This document shows, piece after piece, positions 45,690 to 54,957 of a stretch of 64,000 bases of DNA. The notes beneath the pieces were generated by a model. It was not told the origin of the DNA and ran no database searches. It saw nothing but the letters and a program-made list of their open reading frames with translations. Position numbers and translations under genes: made by a program. The DNA comes from Rothia halotolerans (GTDB lineage Bacteria > Actinomycetota > Actinomycetes > Actinomycetales > Micrococcaceae), in assembly GCF_004136635.1 (NCBI RefSeq), contig NZ_NOIU01000002.1, positions 124,001 through 188,000 on the forward strand. Direction: 5' to 3'. Each line of letters starts with the position of its first letter. Within the stretch, counting starts at the first letter, position 1.

Positions 45690-45753
45690 GCGCGGAGCGC
45701 CTGGGTCCGCGGCCGTCCACAGACGGCCGGATCCGGGGCTCCGCGCCTTTTTC
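45690..45753 (+). terminator. Intrinsic terminator with U-tract after the PAC2 gene
   Basis: A long imperfect hairpin (arms 45690-45716 and 45721-45747, outer GCGCGGAGC/GCTCCGCGC) is followed by CTTTTT. It is the only terminator in the window with a clear T-run. Confidence 0.85.
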
Positions 45754-45822
45754 GTCCACAGAACGCCGGGACGACGCCGGTTCACGCCCGGCGGCCTCCG
45801 CCCCGGGGCGCAAGGTGGGGCC

Positions 45823-47250
45823 ATGCGATTCCCCTCAGCTCCCCGGGACCGGCCCTCGGTCCTGAGCACCCCCGCCGGCTCCGCCGAGGACGTCCTCGCC
45901 TATATGGTCCACACGCTCGGCTACTGGCCGGACGGCTCCCTGGTGGTCGCCTCGGCCGCCGGGGGTTGCCTCGGCCCGTGCCTCCGCCTGGACCTCCCGG
46001 ACGGCGCACGCTCGCCGGGCGCCTGGGCGGCCGAGCTGCCGGGCGTGCTGGGCAGCCTCGCCGCGTGGGCCCCCGGCGAGCGCGTCACCGCCTTCTTCGC
46101 GGCCTTCGCGGGAGATCCCGGCCTCCTGACCGGAACCGTGGCCGGCACGGTCCGGTTGAGCGAGGGGGACCGGTGCGAGGCCGCTCGGGCGGAGGAGGGA
46201 CCGCCTCCCGCGGGCAGCCCTCCGACGCCGTCGCCCTCGGTCCCGGACGGCCGGGCTCTGCTCGGTCTCGTCTGCGCCGCCCGGGCGGCTCTCCACGCCG
46301 GGCTCGAGCCCGCCGACCTCTGGCTCGTGGACCGGGAGAGGGGCCGGTGGGGCTGGCTGCGGGTCCCGGACCCGCGGGAGGGGGGCGGGCCGGTCCGGCC
46401 CGGCGGCACGATCGACGCGATCCTCGCCAGCCCCGTGGGGGCCGCGATGACCGCGGAGGGGAACGCCCTGCGGGAGCGCTCGACGGCGGTTCGGGACGAC
46501 CCCCGGCTGGGCGGTCCCTTCCGGGCCGCCGAGCTGCTGGGCGCGGCGGAGGCGGCGCGCCTGATCTCCGCCATCCGCACTGGGATGGAGCCCACGCCCG
46601 GTGGCCGGGCTCGTCCGGGGGTCGCCGCGCGAGCGGCCGGGCCCTCCCGGGACCCGGCGGGCGGACTTCCGGCGGAGGGCGGACTTCCGGCGGATGACCG
46701 GGGCCTCCTCCGCTTCACCGAGGCGGTGCGCCATCTGGAGGCGGTGCTGAGGGCTTTCGGGGAGGAGGGGGACCATCGGGGGCGGCCCGGTCGCTCGCCC
46801 GCCCAGCTCCTCGAGGCCGCGAGCCTGGCCCGGGCGGCCCCGCTCCTGGGGGACGACGTCGGCCTCGGGGCGGCGCTCCTGTGCGCCGTCGGGGGACCGG
46901 CCCTCGCCGAGCGTCACCTCGTGGCCGTCCTGGGGCGGGGGAGCGCGCCGGCCGAGGAGCCGGGGGAGCGCGTGCTGCGCGGGCTGGGGGAGGAGCCTCC
47001 GGCCGACTTCCGGTGGGCGGGCCTGAGGCTGGTGCTGACGCTGCTGGGCGAGGCGATGGGGGAGCCCGCCGCCTCGCTCGCGGCGGTGGGGAACGCGCAC
47101 GTCAGCTGGTTCCTCGGGCTCAGCAGCCAGGCCCAGCTGTACCTGCGTCTGGTCCGGGATCGACGGGCCGCGTCCGCCCTGGCCGTCCTGCGGGCGCGGA
47201 TGGCCCAGCGGCCGCTGCCGCGATGGCTCTCCCAGCGGGGGCGGCCGTGA
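45823..47250 (+). CDS. DUF4192 protein
   Basis: A 475-residue soluble protein whose N-terminus matches the DUF4192 pattern (S-T-P-A-G-S-A-E-D-V-L-A-Y-M-V-H-T-L-G-Y-W-P-D-G-S-L shortened here to key positions 11-35). The middle is Gly/Pro/Arg-rich and probably disordered (about 245-300). The C-terminal helical part (about 300-460) resembles the DUF4192 C-terminal region. No catalytic motif or membrane segment is visible. Its location between PAC2 and the principal sigma factor is conserved in related genera. Function unknown. A poor -10-like CAAGGT ends 6 nt before ATG 45823. Confidence 0.8.
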   Translation: MRFPSAPRDRPSVLSTPAGSAEDVLAYMVHTLGYWPDGSLVVASAAGGCLGPCLRLDLPDGARSPGAWAAELPGVLGSLAAWAPGERVTAFFAAFAGDPGLLTGTVAGTVRLSEGDRCEAARAEEGPPPAGSPPTPSPSVPDGRALLGLVCAARAALHAGLEPADLWLVDRERGRWGWLRVPDPREGGGPVRPGGTIDAILASPVGAAMTAEGNALRERSTAVRDDPRLGGPFRAAELLGAAEAARLISAIRTGMEPTPGGRARPGVAARAAGPSRDPAGGLPAEGGLPADDRGLLRFTEAVRHLEAVLRAFGEEGDHRGRPGRSPAQLLEAASLARAAPLLGDDVGLGAALLCAVGGPALAERHLVAVLGRGSAPAEEPGERVLRGLGEEPPADFRWAGLRLVLTLLGEAMGEPAASLAAVGNAHVSWFLGLSSQAQLYLRLVRDRRAASALAVLRARMAQRPLPRWLSQRGRP

Positions 47251-47674
47251 GCGCCGCGCCCGCGCCCTCCGACCGGAATACGGCGCGGGGCTCCCGCCGG
47301 GCTCCGGGCCTCGACGCGGCCCACGGCCCCGCTCCGGGCGGAGGCGGTACCGACCCGGGCCGGCGCGACCCTGAGCCGGTCCGACGGGGCCCGGCCCGAC
47401 CCGGCCCGGAGCGGTCTGACGAGGCGGGGATCCGTGGCAGAATGTGCGGTGGCGCACTCTCGCCCGCCGCCCCATCGCCTGCAGATCCCCGCCTCACGCA
47501 CCTCCCCAGACATTTTTCCGAGGACGGGAATAAGCGATTTCGGCCGGGTGTTGACAATGTCGAACGGCCTTGCAAGCGCGGCCGGGCGATCGTCCTGCGA
47601 TCGGCTCCGGGCTTGACAGGGTCATAGGTGTTTTACGCACCTTGCGCAGTCTCACATGAACGAAAGGTTTTTGA
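47251..47674 (+). other. Long upstream region of the principal sigma factor gene
   Basis: 424 bp without a credible gene. The first 180 bp are extremely GC-rich. From about 47500 the sequence becomes AT-richer and holds a SigR-type promoter (47526-47553), two perfect TTGACA hexamers (47551-47556 and 47613-47618) without a good TANNNT at 16-18 nt, and the Shine-Dalgarno GAAAGG (47662-47667). CAGAAT at 47438-47443 is a further weak -10 candidate. Several promoters are likely, as is usual for the housekeeping sigma gene. Confidence 0.6.
47526..47553 (+). promoter_or_regulatory. SigR/SigH-type stress promoter upstream of the sigma factor gene
   Basis: GGGAAT (47526-47531), 18 nt, then GTTG (47550-47553): an exact match to the consensus of the thiol/heat-stress ECF sigma factors SigR (Streptomyces) and SigH (mycobacteria). 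The predicted transcript has a leader of about 115 nt. Confidence 0.6.
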
Positions 47675-48991
47675 GTGTCACCAGTTGCACGCAAGAAGGC
47701 GGAAGCCGAGGAGGCAGTGACCACCGAGGGCACCGCCCCCGTGACGTCGCGCGCCCGCAAGGGGTCCGCCTCGTCGAAGTCCGCTCCCGCACGCGCCGCG
47801 GGCACGGCCAAGAAGACGGCGGCGACCCGCAAGGCCAAGGCCGGTGACGCCGCGAGCGGAAAGCCCCAGGGCGGCGCTCGCAAGGACTCGGCCGACGAGG
47901 TCGAGGAGATCATCGAGGCGGAGGGCGGCGCCCCCGAGGAGCCCGAGACCGAGGTCGAGGAGGTCCAGGAGGACGAGGAGAAGGAGGCGAAGAGGACCGT
48001 CGCCGCGAGGGGCAACGGCTTCGTCATCTCCACCACCGACGACGACGACGAGCCCGCTCAGCGCGTCAGCACCTCCGGCGCCACCGCCGACCCGGTCAAG
48101 GACTACCTCAAGCAGATCGGCAAGGTCTCCCTCCTCAACGCGGAGCAGGAGGTGGACCTGGCGATGCGCATCGAGGCCGGCCTGTACGCGGAGCACAAGC
48201 TCAAGGACCAGAAGGACTCCCTCGACGCCGCCGCGCGCAAGGAGCTGCGCTGGGTCATCCACGACGGCAAGCGGGCCAAGAACCACCTGCTGGAGGCGAA
48301 CCTCCGCCTGGTGGTCTCCCTGGCCAAGCGGTACACCGGACGCGGGATGCTCTTCCTGGACCTGATCCAGGAGGGGAACCTCGGCCTGATCCGCGCCGTG
48401 GAGAAGTTCGACTACTCCAAGGGCTTCAAGTTCTCCACCTACGCGACCTGGTGGATCCGGCAGGCGATCACGCGCGCCATGGCCGACCAGGCGCGCACCA
48501 TCCGCATCCCGGTGCACATGGTGGAGGTCATCAACAAGCTCGCGCGCGTCCAGCGCCAGATGCTCCAGGACCTGGGCCGCGAACCCACCCCCGAGGAGCT
48601 CGCCAAGGAGCTCGACATGACCCCCGAGAAGGTCGTGGAGGTGCAGAAGTACGGCCGCGAGCCCATCTCGCTGCACACTCCGCTCGGCGAGGACGGGGAC
48701 TCGGAGTTCGGCGACCTCATCGAGGACTCCGAGGCGGTGGTCCCGGCGGACGCGGTGTCCTTCACCCTCCTCCAGGAGCAGCTGCACTCGGTGCTGGACA
48801 CGCTCTCCGAGCGGGAGGCCGGCGTCGTCGCCATGCGCTTCGGCATGACCGACGGGCAGCCGAAGACCCTGGACGAGATCGGCAAGGTCTACGGGGTCAC
48901 CCGCGAGCGCATCCGCCAGATAGAGTCCAAGACGATGTCCAAGCTGCGGCATCCCTCGCGTTCGCAGGTGCTGCGGGACTACCTCGACTGA
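47675..48991 (+). CDS. sigA: Principal RNA polymerase sigma factor (SigA/HrdB type)
   Basis: Housekeeping sigma-70 factor. The 438-residue protein has a non-conserved N-terminus: a Lys/Ala-rich basic part (1-70) followed by a strongly acidic part (71-108). Conserved regions follow: 1.2 from about 129 (D-P-V-K-D-Y-L), 2 with [10 protein letters not shown] (211-220) and the -10-recognition segment [13 protein letters not shown] (253-265), 3 from about 281, and 4.2 helix-turn-helix [12 protein letters not shown] (408-419). GTG 47675 with GAAAGG upstream is the only reasonable start. The stress promoter in its leader suggests induction during thiol or heat stress. Confidence 0.95.
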   Translation: MSPVARKKAEAEEAVTTEGTAPVTSRARKGSASSKSAPARAAGTAKKTAATRKAKAGDAASGKPQGGARKDSADEVEEIIEAEGGAPEEPETEVEEVQEDEEKEAKRTVAARGNGFVISTTDDDDEPAQRVSTSGATADPVKDYLKQIGKVSLLNAEQEVDLAMRIEAGLYAEHKLKDQKDSLDAAARKELRWVIHDGKRAKNHLLEANLRLVVSLAKRYTGRGMLFLDLIQEGNLGLIRAVEKFDYSKGFKFSTYATWWIRQAITRAMADQARTIRIPVHMVEVINKLARVQRQMLQDLGREPTPEELAKELDMTPEKVVEVQKYGREPISLHTPLGEDGDSEFGDLIEDSEAVVPADAVSFTLLQEQLHSVLDTLSEREAGVVAMRFGMTDGQPKTLDEIGKVYGVTRERIRQIESKTMSKLRHPSRSQVLRDYLD

Positions 48992-49045
48992 GGCGTCCCG
49001 CCGCTCCGGCGGACGGCGCGCGGGATCGCCCCGCCCGGATGCGAA

Positions 49046-49080
49046 GAAGGCCCCGGCCCCCTTGAGGGGCCGGGGCCTTC
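49046..49080. terminator. Terminator between convergent sigA and the DUF7455 gene
   Basis: Perfect 15-bp stem (49046-49060 with 49066-49080), 5-nt loop. Placed to serve both strands. Confidence 0.9.
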
Positions 49081-49105
49081 CCGGTGTTCCAAGTCTCGTG
49101 CGGCC

Positions 49106-49315
49106 TCAGGCCGATGCCGAGGACAGCTTGTCCCGCTCATCCTGCCACGTGCTGGCCATGGGGCGGAGCTTCTCCTCGTTGGCGCTCGCGTGGTGCGCGC
49201 AGAAGAGCAGCTCACCGCCCGTCGCCTCGAGGACGACCCGGACGTATGCCTGAGCTCCGCAGGAGTCGCAACGATCGGTTGCGTCCAGTCCTCGCGTTTC
49301 CAGAGTTGCCGTCAT
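49106..49315 (-). CDS. DUF7455 small zinc-ribbon-like protein
   Basis: A 69-residue soluble protein with C-D-S-C (16-19) and C-A-H-H (39-42) pairs, which look like a four-ligand metal site, probably zinc. The rest is polar, ending in a helix (about 45-68). ATG 49315 has an excellent Shine-Dalgarno (AGGAGGAAGATC before the ATG). Genes of this type lie next to sigA and the topoisomerase IV genes across Actinobacteria, so the synteny is informative although the function is unknown. A role with nucleic acid or the transcription machinery is possible but unsupported by sequence alone. Confidence 0.8.
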   Translation of the reverse strand: MTATLETRGLDATDRCDSCGAQAYVRVVLEATGGELLFCAHHASANEEKLRPMASTWQDERDKLSSASA

Positions 49316-49488
49316 GATCTTCCTCCTGACGTGATGCTTCTGATCCCGCGCCGCCTTCCGGGGAAGGCGACGCCGATCGCTTAGTAGACGGTGAGTCGAT
49401 CAGCGTTCGTGTACTCATGCAAACACGACCCCGCGGCGATTTCATCCCCGTCTCACGGCAGTTCGCTGTGGGCGTGTGAACCGCCGGT

Positions 49489-49516
49489 GCGACCTAGGCC
49501 GTAGACTGTAGGTCGC
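49489..49516 (+). promoter_or_regulatory. parE promoter with overlapping inverted repeat
   Basis: Perfect 8-bp arms GCGACCTA (49489-49496) and TAGGTCGC (49509-49516) flank the -10 box TAGACT (49502-49507), which sits almost at the centre of symmetry. Leader about 48 nt. The arrangement resembles an operator for a dimeric repressor. Confidence 0.55.
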
Positions 49517-49562
49517 GCCGTCGGCGCCGATCCGCCACCCACGAACCAGGAGAAGGACTCGC

Positions 49563-51671
<2,109 letters not shown>

Positions 51672-51691
51672 GCCGCCGGCCTGAGCTGTCC

Positions 51692-51799
51692 AGGCGGCTC
51701 GGCCGGCCTCCGCGGTCCGGTCGGCCCGGCGGCCTCCGCTGCTCCGGCCGGCCCGGCGGCTTCCGCTGCTCCGCTTGACCCGGCCGGCCTCTGCCGCCA
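51692..51799 (+). repeat. Four imperfect 27-bp tandem repeats after parE
   Basis: Units at 51692-51718, 51719-51745, 51746-51772 and 51773-51799 share a pattern GG.CGGCCCGGCGGCCTCCGCTGCTCC. Units 2 and 3 are almost identical; 1 and 4 are degenerate. They start 21 bp after the parE stop and have no coding function that I can see. The stretch to 51976 also holds a terminator and the lctP promoter. Confidence 0.75.
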
Positions 51800-51810
51800 C
51801 CCCTCGAATC

Positions 51811-51843
51811 CTCGTCCGGGGCCGTTCAACGGCCCCGGACGAG
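51811..51843 (+). terminator. Terminator after parE
   Basis: Perfect 14-bp stem (51811-51824 with 51830-51843), loop TTCAA. Confidence 0.9.
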
Positions 51844-51889
51844 TGCGTTCTCACCCTCCTGAGTGTGGGTTTGTCTTTGTTTCCGTGGC

Positions 51890-51895
51890 TATACT
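51890..51895 (+). promoter_or_regulatory. -10 box for the lactate permease gene
   Basis: TATACT is the best match to TATAAT in the window. TTGTCT (51871-51876) is only 13 nt upstream, so the -35 is uncertain. The surrounding 60 bp are notably AT-rich. Confidence 0.5.
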
Positions 51896-51976
51896 TGGGT
51901 TATAGCATGCGATCCGGTCCGAGACCTCGACACCCGGGGCCCGAGGCCTGATCCGCGACCCAGGAAGGCCCGTACC

Positions 51977-53605
51977 ATGTGGCAGCAGATCTACGACCCC
52001 CTCGACTCCCTCTGGCTCTCCGCCCTGCTGGCGGCGGTCCCCCTGGCGGTCTTCCTGCTGGGGCTCACGGTCCTCAGGCTGACCGGCCTGGTCTCGGCGG
52101 CCGCCGCGCTCGTCGTGACCTGCGCCGTGGCCCTGCTGGTCTACGGCATGCCCGTCTCCACGGCCGCCTCGGCGGGGCTCTACGGGGTGCTCGGCGGCCT
52201 GTGGCCGATCGGCTGGATCGTCCTCATGGCGGTCTGGCTCTACCGGATCGCCGTGCGGGCCGGGAACTTCGAGGTCATCCGCGGCTCGATCTCCGGCATC
52301 ACCGTGGACCAGCGCATCCAGGTCCTGCTCATCGCCTACTGCTTCGGGGGCTTCCTCGAGGGGGCCGCCGGCTTCGGCATCCCCATCGCCATCTGCGCGG
52401 CCCTGCTGGTCAACCTCGGCTTCGAGCCCCTGCGCGCCGCCATGCTGGCGCTGGTGGCCAACGCCGCCGCGGGGGCGTACGGGGCCATCGGCATCCCGGT
52501 GCTGGTGGGCGCCCAGCAGGGCGGCGTCGGCGTCGCGGACCTCTCGGCGACCATGGTGATCGTGACCGTGCTGATCACCGCCGCGGTGCCCTTCATGCTC
52601 ATGGCCATCATGGACGGGATGCGGGGTCTGCGGGAGACCGCGCCCGCCGCGCTGCTGACCGGCGTCGTCTTCGCGGGCCTGCAGGCTGCGGTGCTCCTGC
52701 TGCTGGGGCCGGAGCTCGCCGACATCGTGCCCCCGCTGGCGGCCATGGTGGCGCTCGCGCTGCTCATGCGCAGGTGGAGCCCGCGGGTTCCCTACCGTGA
52801 GCCCGGCGCCCCCGCTGCGGAGGCCGCCCGTTCCGGCGGCCTCGGCCTCGGGCGGGTCGTGGCGGCGTGGAGCCCGTTCTACGTGCTCTCGATCCTCATC
52901 CTGATCTGGAGCCTGCCGTTCATGGACGCGCTGACCGAGGAGGGCGGGCCGCTCTCCTGGACCACGCTCGGCTGGGCCATGCCGGCCCTGGACGGGCAGG
53001 TGCTGCGCACGGCGCCCGTGGTCGCCGCCGACGCGCCGGACACGGCGGTGTGGAGCGTCCCGCTGCTGGCCGCGAGCGGCACCGCGACCCTTCTGGCGGC
53101 CCTGCTGACCACCGCCTTCTCCCGCGGCATCTCCTGGCGGGCCTCCTTCGAGGAGCTCGGCGGCGCCGTGCGGCAGCTCGCCGTGCCGGTGCTCATGATC
53201 TGCCTGGTCATGGCCGTGGCCAACGTCATGAGCTTCTCGGGGATGTCCTCGACGCTGGGGCTCGCGCTCTCCGAGGCGGGGCGGGCGTTCCCGCTGATCT
53301 CCCCCGTGATCGGCTGGATTGGGGTCTTCGTCACCGGCTCGGTGGTCAACAACAACACCCTCTTCGCGGGTCTGCAGTCCGTCACGGCGGGGCAGATCGG
53401 GACCTCGCAGACGCTGCTGGTCGCCTCGAACACCGCCGGCGGGCTCGCGGCGAAGGTCGTCTCGCCCCAGTCGATCGCGATCGCCACCGCGGCAGTGGAC
53501 CGCTCGGGGCGCGAGTCCCAGGTGATGAGGATGGCGCTTCCCTACAGTGCGGCACTGCTCGCCTACCTCTGCGCGTGGGTCTTCGCCCTCTCCTTCTGGC
53601 TCTAG
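51977..53605 (+). CDS. L-lactate permease (LctP/LldP family)
   Basis: Proton-coupled carboxylate importer of the LctP family (L-lactate, possibly glycolate). The 542-residue protein has about 13 membrane segments and the family signature G-G-F-L-E-G-A-A-G-F-G (about 118-128), with A-N-x-x-x-G-A-Y-G-A-I-G-I-P following. Near the C-terminus the family's T-G-S-D-T-S-x-N-A-L-F is T-G-S-V-V-N-N-N-T-L-F, so substrate preference may differ. ATG 51977 follows AGGAAGG; the frame's earlier Met codons overlap the promoter. It has its own promoter and terminator. Its neighbours, malate dehydrogenase and cytochrome bd, fit organic acid oxidation. Confidence 0.88.
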   Translation: MWQQIYDPLDSLWLSALLAAVPLAVFLLGLTVLRLTGLVSAAAALVVTCAVALLVYGMPVSTAASAGLYGVLGGLWPIGWIVLMAVWLYRIAVRAGNFEVIRGSISGITVDQRIQVLLIAYCFGGFLEGAAGFGIPIAICAALLVNLGFEPLRAAMLALVANAAAGAYGAIGIPVLVGAQQGGVGVADLSATMVIVTVLITAAVPFMLMAIMDGMRGLRETAPAALLTGVVFAGLQAAVLLLLGPELADIVPPLAAMVALALLMRRWSPRVPYREPGAPAAEAARSGGLGLGRVVAAWSPFYVLSILILIWSLPFMDALTEEGGPLSWTTLGWAMPALDGQVLRTAPVVAADAPDTAVWSVPLLAASGTATLLAALLTTAFSRGISWRASFEELGGAVRQLAVPVLMICLVMAVANVMSFSGMSSTLGLALSEAGRAFPLISPVIGWIGVFVTGSVVNNNTLFAGLQSVTAGQIGTSQTLLVASNTAGGLAAKVVSPQSIAIATAAVDRSGRESQVMRMALPYSAALLAYLCAWVFALSFWL

Positions 53606-53635
53606 GGGCTCCTTGCCGCCCCAGAGGCCCGGCCC

Positions 53636-53671
53636 GCGGCTCCGGCGCACCGGACGGTGCGCCGGAGCCGC
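53636..53671 (+). terminator. Terminator after the lactate permease gene
   Basis: Perfect 16-bp stem (53636-53651 with 53656-53671), loop GGAC. It ends 19 nt before the mdh -10 box. Confidence 0.9.
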
Positions 53672-53690
53672 TTCGCGTGACGCCGACCAC

Positions 53691-53696
53691 TAGAGT
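53691..53696 (+). promoter_or_regulatory. -10 box for mdh, predicts leaderless mRNA
   Basis: TAGAGT ends exactly 6 nt before ATG 53703, with only GGGGGC between. Confidence 0.6.
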
Positions 53697-53702
53697 GGGG
53701 GC

Positions 53703-54782
53703 ATGACGACGCACGAGCACGCCCAGCCGGCCTCGCCGGAGAACGCAGACCCCGCCGGAGGGGGCGCCGGGCCGGTCACCGTGACGGTGACCGGGGCCGC
53801 CGGCAGCATCGGCTACGCGACCCTCTTCCGGATCGCCGCGGGGGAGATGCTGGACTCCGGCCGCCCGGTCCGCCTCCGGCTGCTGGAGATCCCCGCCGCC
53901 CTGAAGGCCGCCGAGGGCACCGCCCTCGAGCTCCAGGACGGGGCCTTCCCGCTCCTGGAGTCCGTGGACGTCTTCGACGACCCGGTCCGGGCGTTCGACG
54001 GCGTCGGGGCCGGCCTGCTCATCGGCTCGCGCCCCCGCGGCCCGGGCATGGAGCGCGCCGACCTGCTGGAGGCCAACGGCGGCATCTTCTCCGCCCAGGG
54101 CGCGGCCATCAACGCCGGGGCAGCCGAGGACGTGCGCATCGCCGTCGTGGGCAACCCCGCCAACACCAACGCGCTCATCGCGGCCTCCCACGCCCCGGAC
54201 GTGCCCCTCGAGCGCTTCACCGCGCTCACCCGGCTGGACCACCACCGGGCGATGGCGCAGCTCGCGCTGGCCACGGACTCCCCGGTCTCCTCCGTGCGGC
54301 GGGTGACGATCTGGGGCAACCACTCCGCCTCCCAGGTGCCGGACCTCTCCCGGGCCAGCGTCGGAGGGCGCCCCGCGCTCGAGGTCCTCGCCGAGCACGG
54401 GCGGGACCGCACCTGGATCGAGGAGGAGTTCATCCCGCGGGTGGCCCGGCGCGGCGCGGAGATCATCGAGGTGCGCGGGGGCTCCTCCGTGGCCTCGGCG
54501 GCGCACGCCGCGATCTGCCACGTCCGCGATTGGGTCCTGGGCACCCCGGAGGGGGACTGGACCTCGATGGCGGTCCCCTCGGACGGCTCCTACGGGGTGG
54601 AGGAGGGCATCATCAGCTCCTTCCCGGTGACCTGCGCCGCCGGGCGGTATGATATTAATCACGACGTGAAGTTGGGGGACGACGTCGAGAACCGCCTCCG
54701 CGAGTCCGTCCGGGAGCTCCAGGAGGAGCGGGATGCCGTGAGATCGCTGGGTCTGCTGGGCCCCAGGGGCGGATCCTCCTAG
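53703..54782 (+). CDS. mdh: Malate dehydrogenase
   Basis: NAD-dependent interconversion of malate and oxaloacetate (citric acid cycle). The 359-residue protein has the actinobacterial Mdh nucleotide loop G-A-A-G-S-I-G-Y (about 31-38). It also has the substrate arginines in R-P-R-G-P-G-M-E-R, the N-P-A-N-T-N segment, the catalytic region T-R-L-D-H-H-R-A and the His of I-W-G-N-H-S. Compared with the usual 329 residues it has a 25-residue polar N-terminal extension. This pattern (E-A-N-G-G-I-F near 120) is Mdh, not lactate dehydrogenase, despite the lactate permease next door. A short AT-rich, rare-codon patch lies at 54648-54660. Confidence 0.93.
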   Translation: MTTHEHAQPASPENADPAGGGAGPVTVTVTGAAGSIGYATLFRIAAGEMLDSGRPVRLRLLEIPAALKAAEGTALELQDGAFPLLESVDVFDDPVRAFDGVGAGLLIGSRPRGPGMERADLLEANGGIFSAQGAAINAGAAEDVRIAVVGNPANTNALIAASHAPDVPLERFTALTRLDHHRAMAQLALATDSPVSSVRRVTIWGNHSASQVPDLSRASVGGRPALEVLAEHGRDRTWIEEEFIPRVARRGAEIIEVRGGSSVASAAHAAICHVRDWVLGTPEGDWTSMAVPSDGSYGVEEGIISSFPVTCAAGRYDINHDVKLGDDVENRLRESVRELQEERDAVRSLGLLGPRGGSS

Positions 54783-54812
54783 ATTCCGCGGCTCGGGCGC
54801 GCCGCCGGGGGC

Positions 54813-54841
54813 GCAAAGGGTGGAATTCACCCTTACTTTGC
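54813..54841 (+). promoter_or_regulatory. Operator-like nested inverted repeat upstream of cydA
   Basis: AAGGGTG-GAATT-CACCCTT (54816-54834) is a perfect 7-bp inverted repeat with a 5-nt centre. Outer arms GCAAAG (54813-54818) and CTTTGC (54836-54841) extend it. It lies 117-145 bp before cydA. The transcription factor is unknown. Confidence 0.5.
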
Positions 54842-54957
54842 TGTCAACCACGGTCATCTGGTAGTGGGCTCGTCCTCCCAGCCGCGCTTGCTAGCTTGTT
54901 CGCAAGTTCGGTTCCCGGCGATCCCGGAGCCGGTGGACAGCGTCTGCGAGGAGAACC

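Noticed and set aside
47613-47640. Classical TTGACA/-10 promoter for sigA at 47613
   Set aside because: TTGACA is perfect but no TANNNT lies 16-19 nt downstream, so the pair cannot be assigned.
49407-49428. Inverted repeat TCGTGT-N10-ACACGA upstream of the DUF7455 gene
   Set aside because: Only 6-bp arms with a wide centre; expected by chance in a window this size and not tied to a clear promoter.
53703-54782. Lactate dehydrogenase next to the lactate permease
   Set aside because: The nucleotide loop, E-A-N-G-G-I-F block and overall pattern are those of actinobacterial malate dehydrogenase.
54816-54834. Rex or CRP/FNR operator upstream of cydA
   Set aside because: Arm sequence (AAGGGTG) and odd 5-nt centre do not match TTGTGAA-N4-TTCACAA or TGTGA-N6-TCACA; left as unknown operator.
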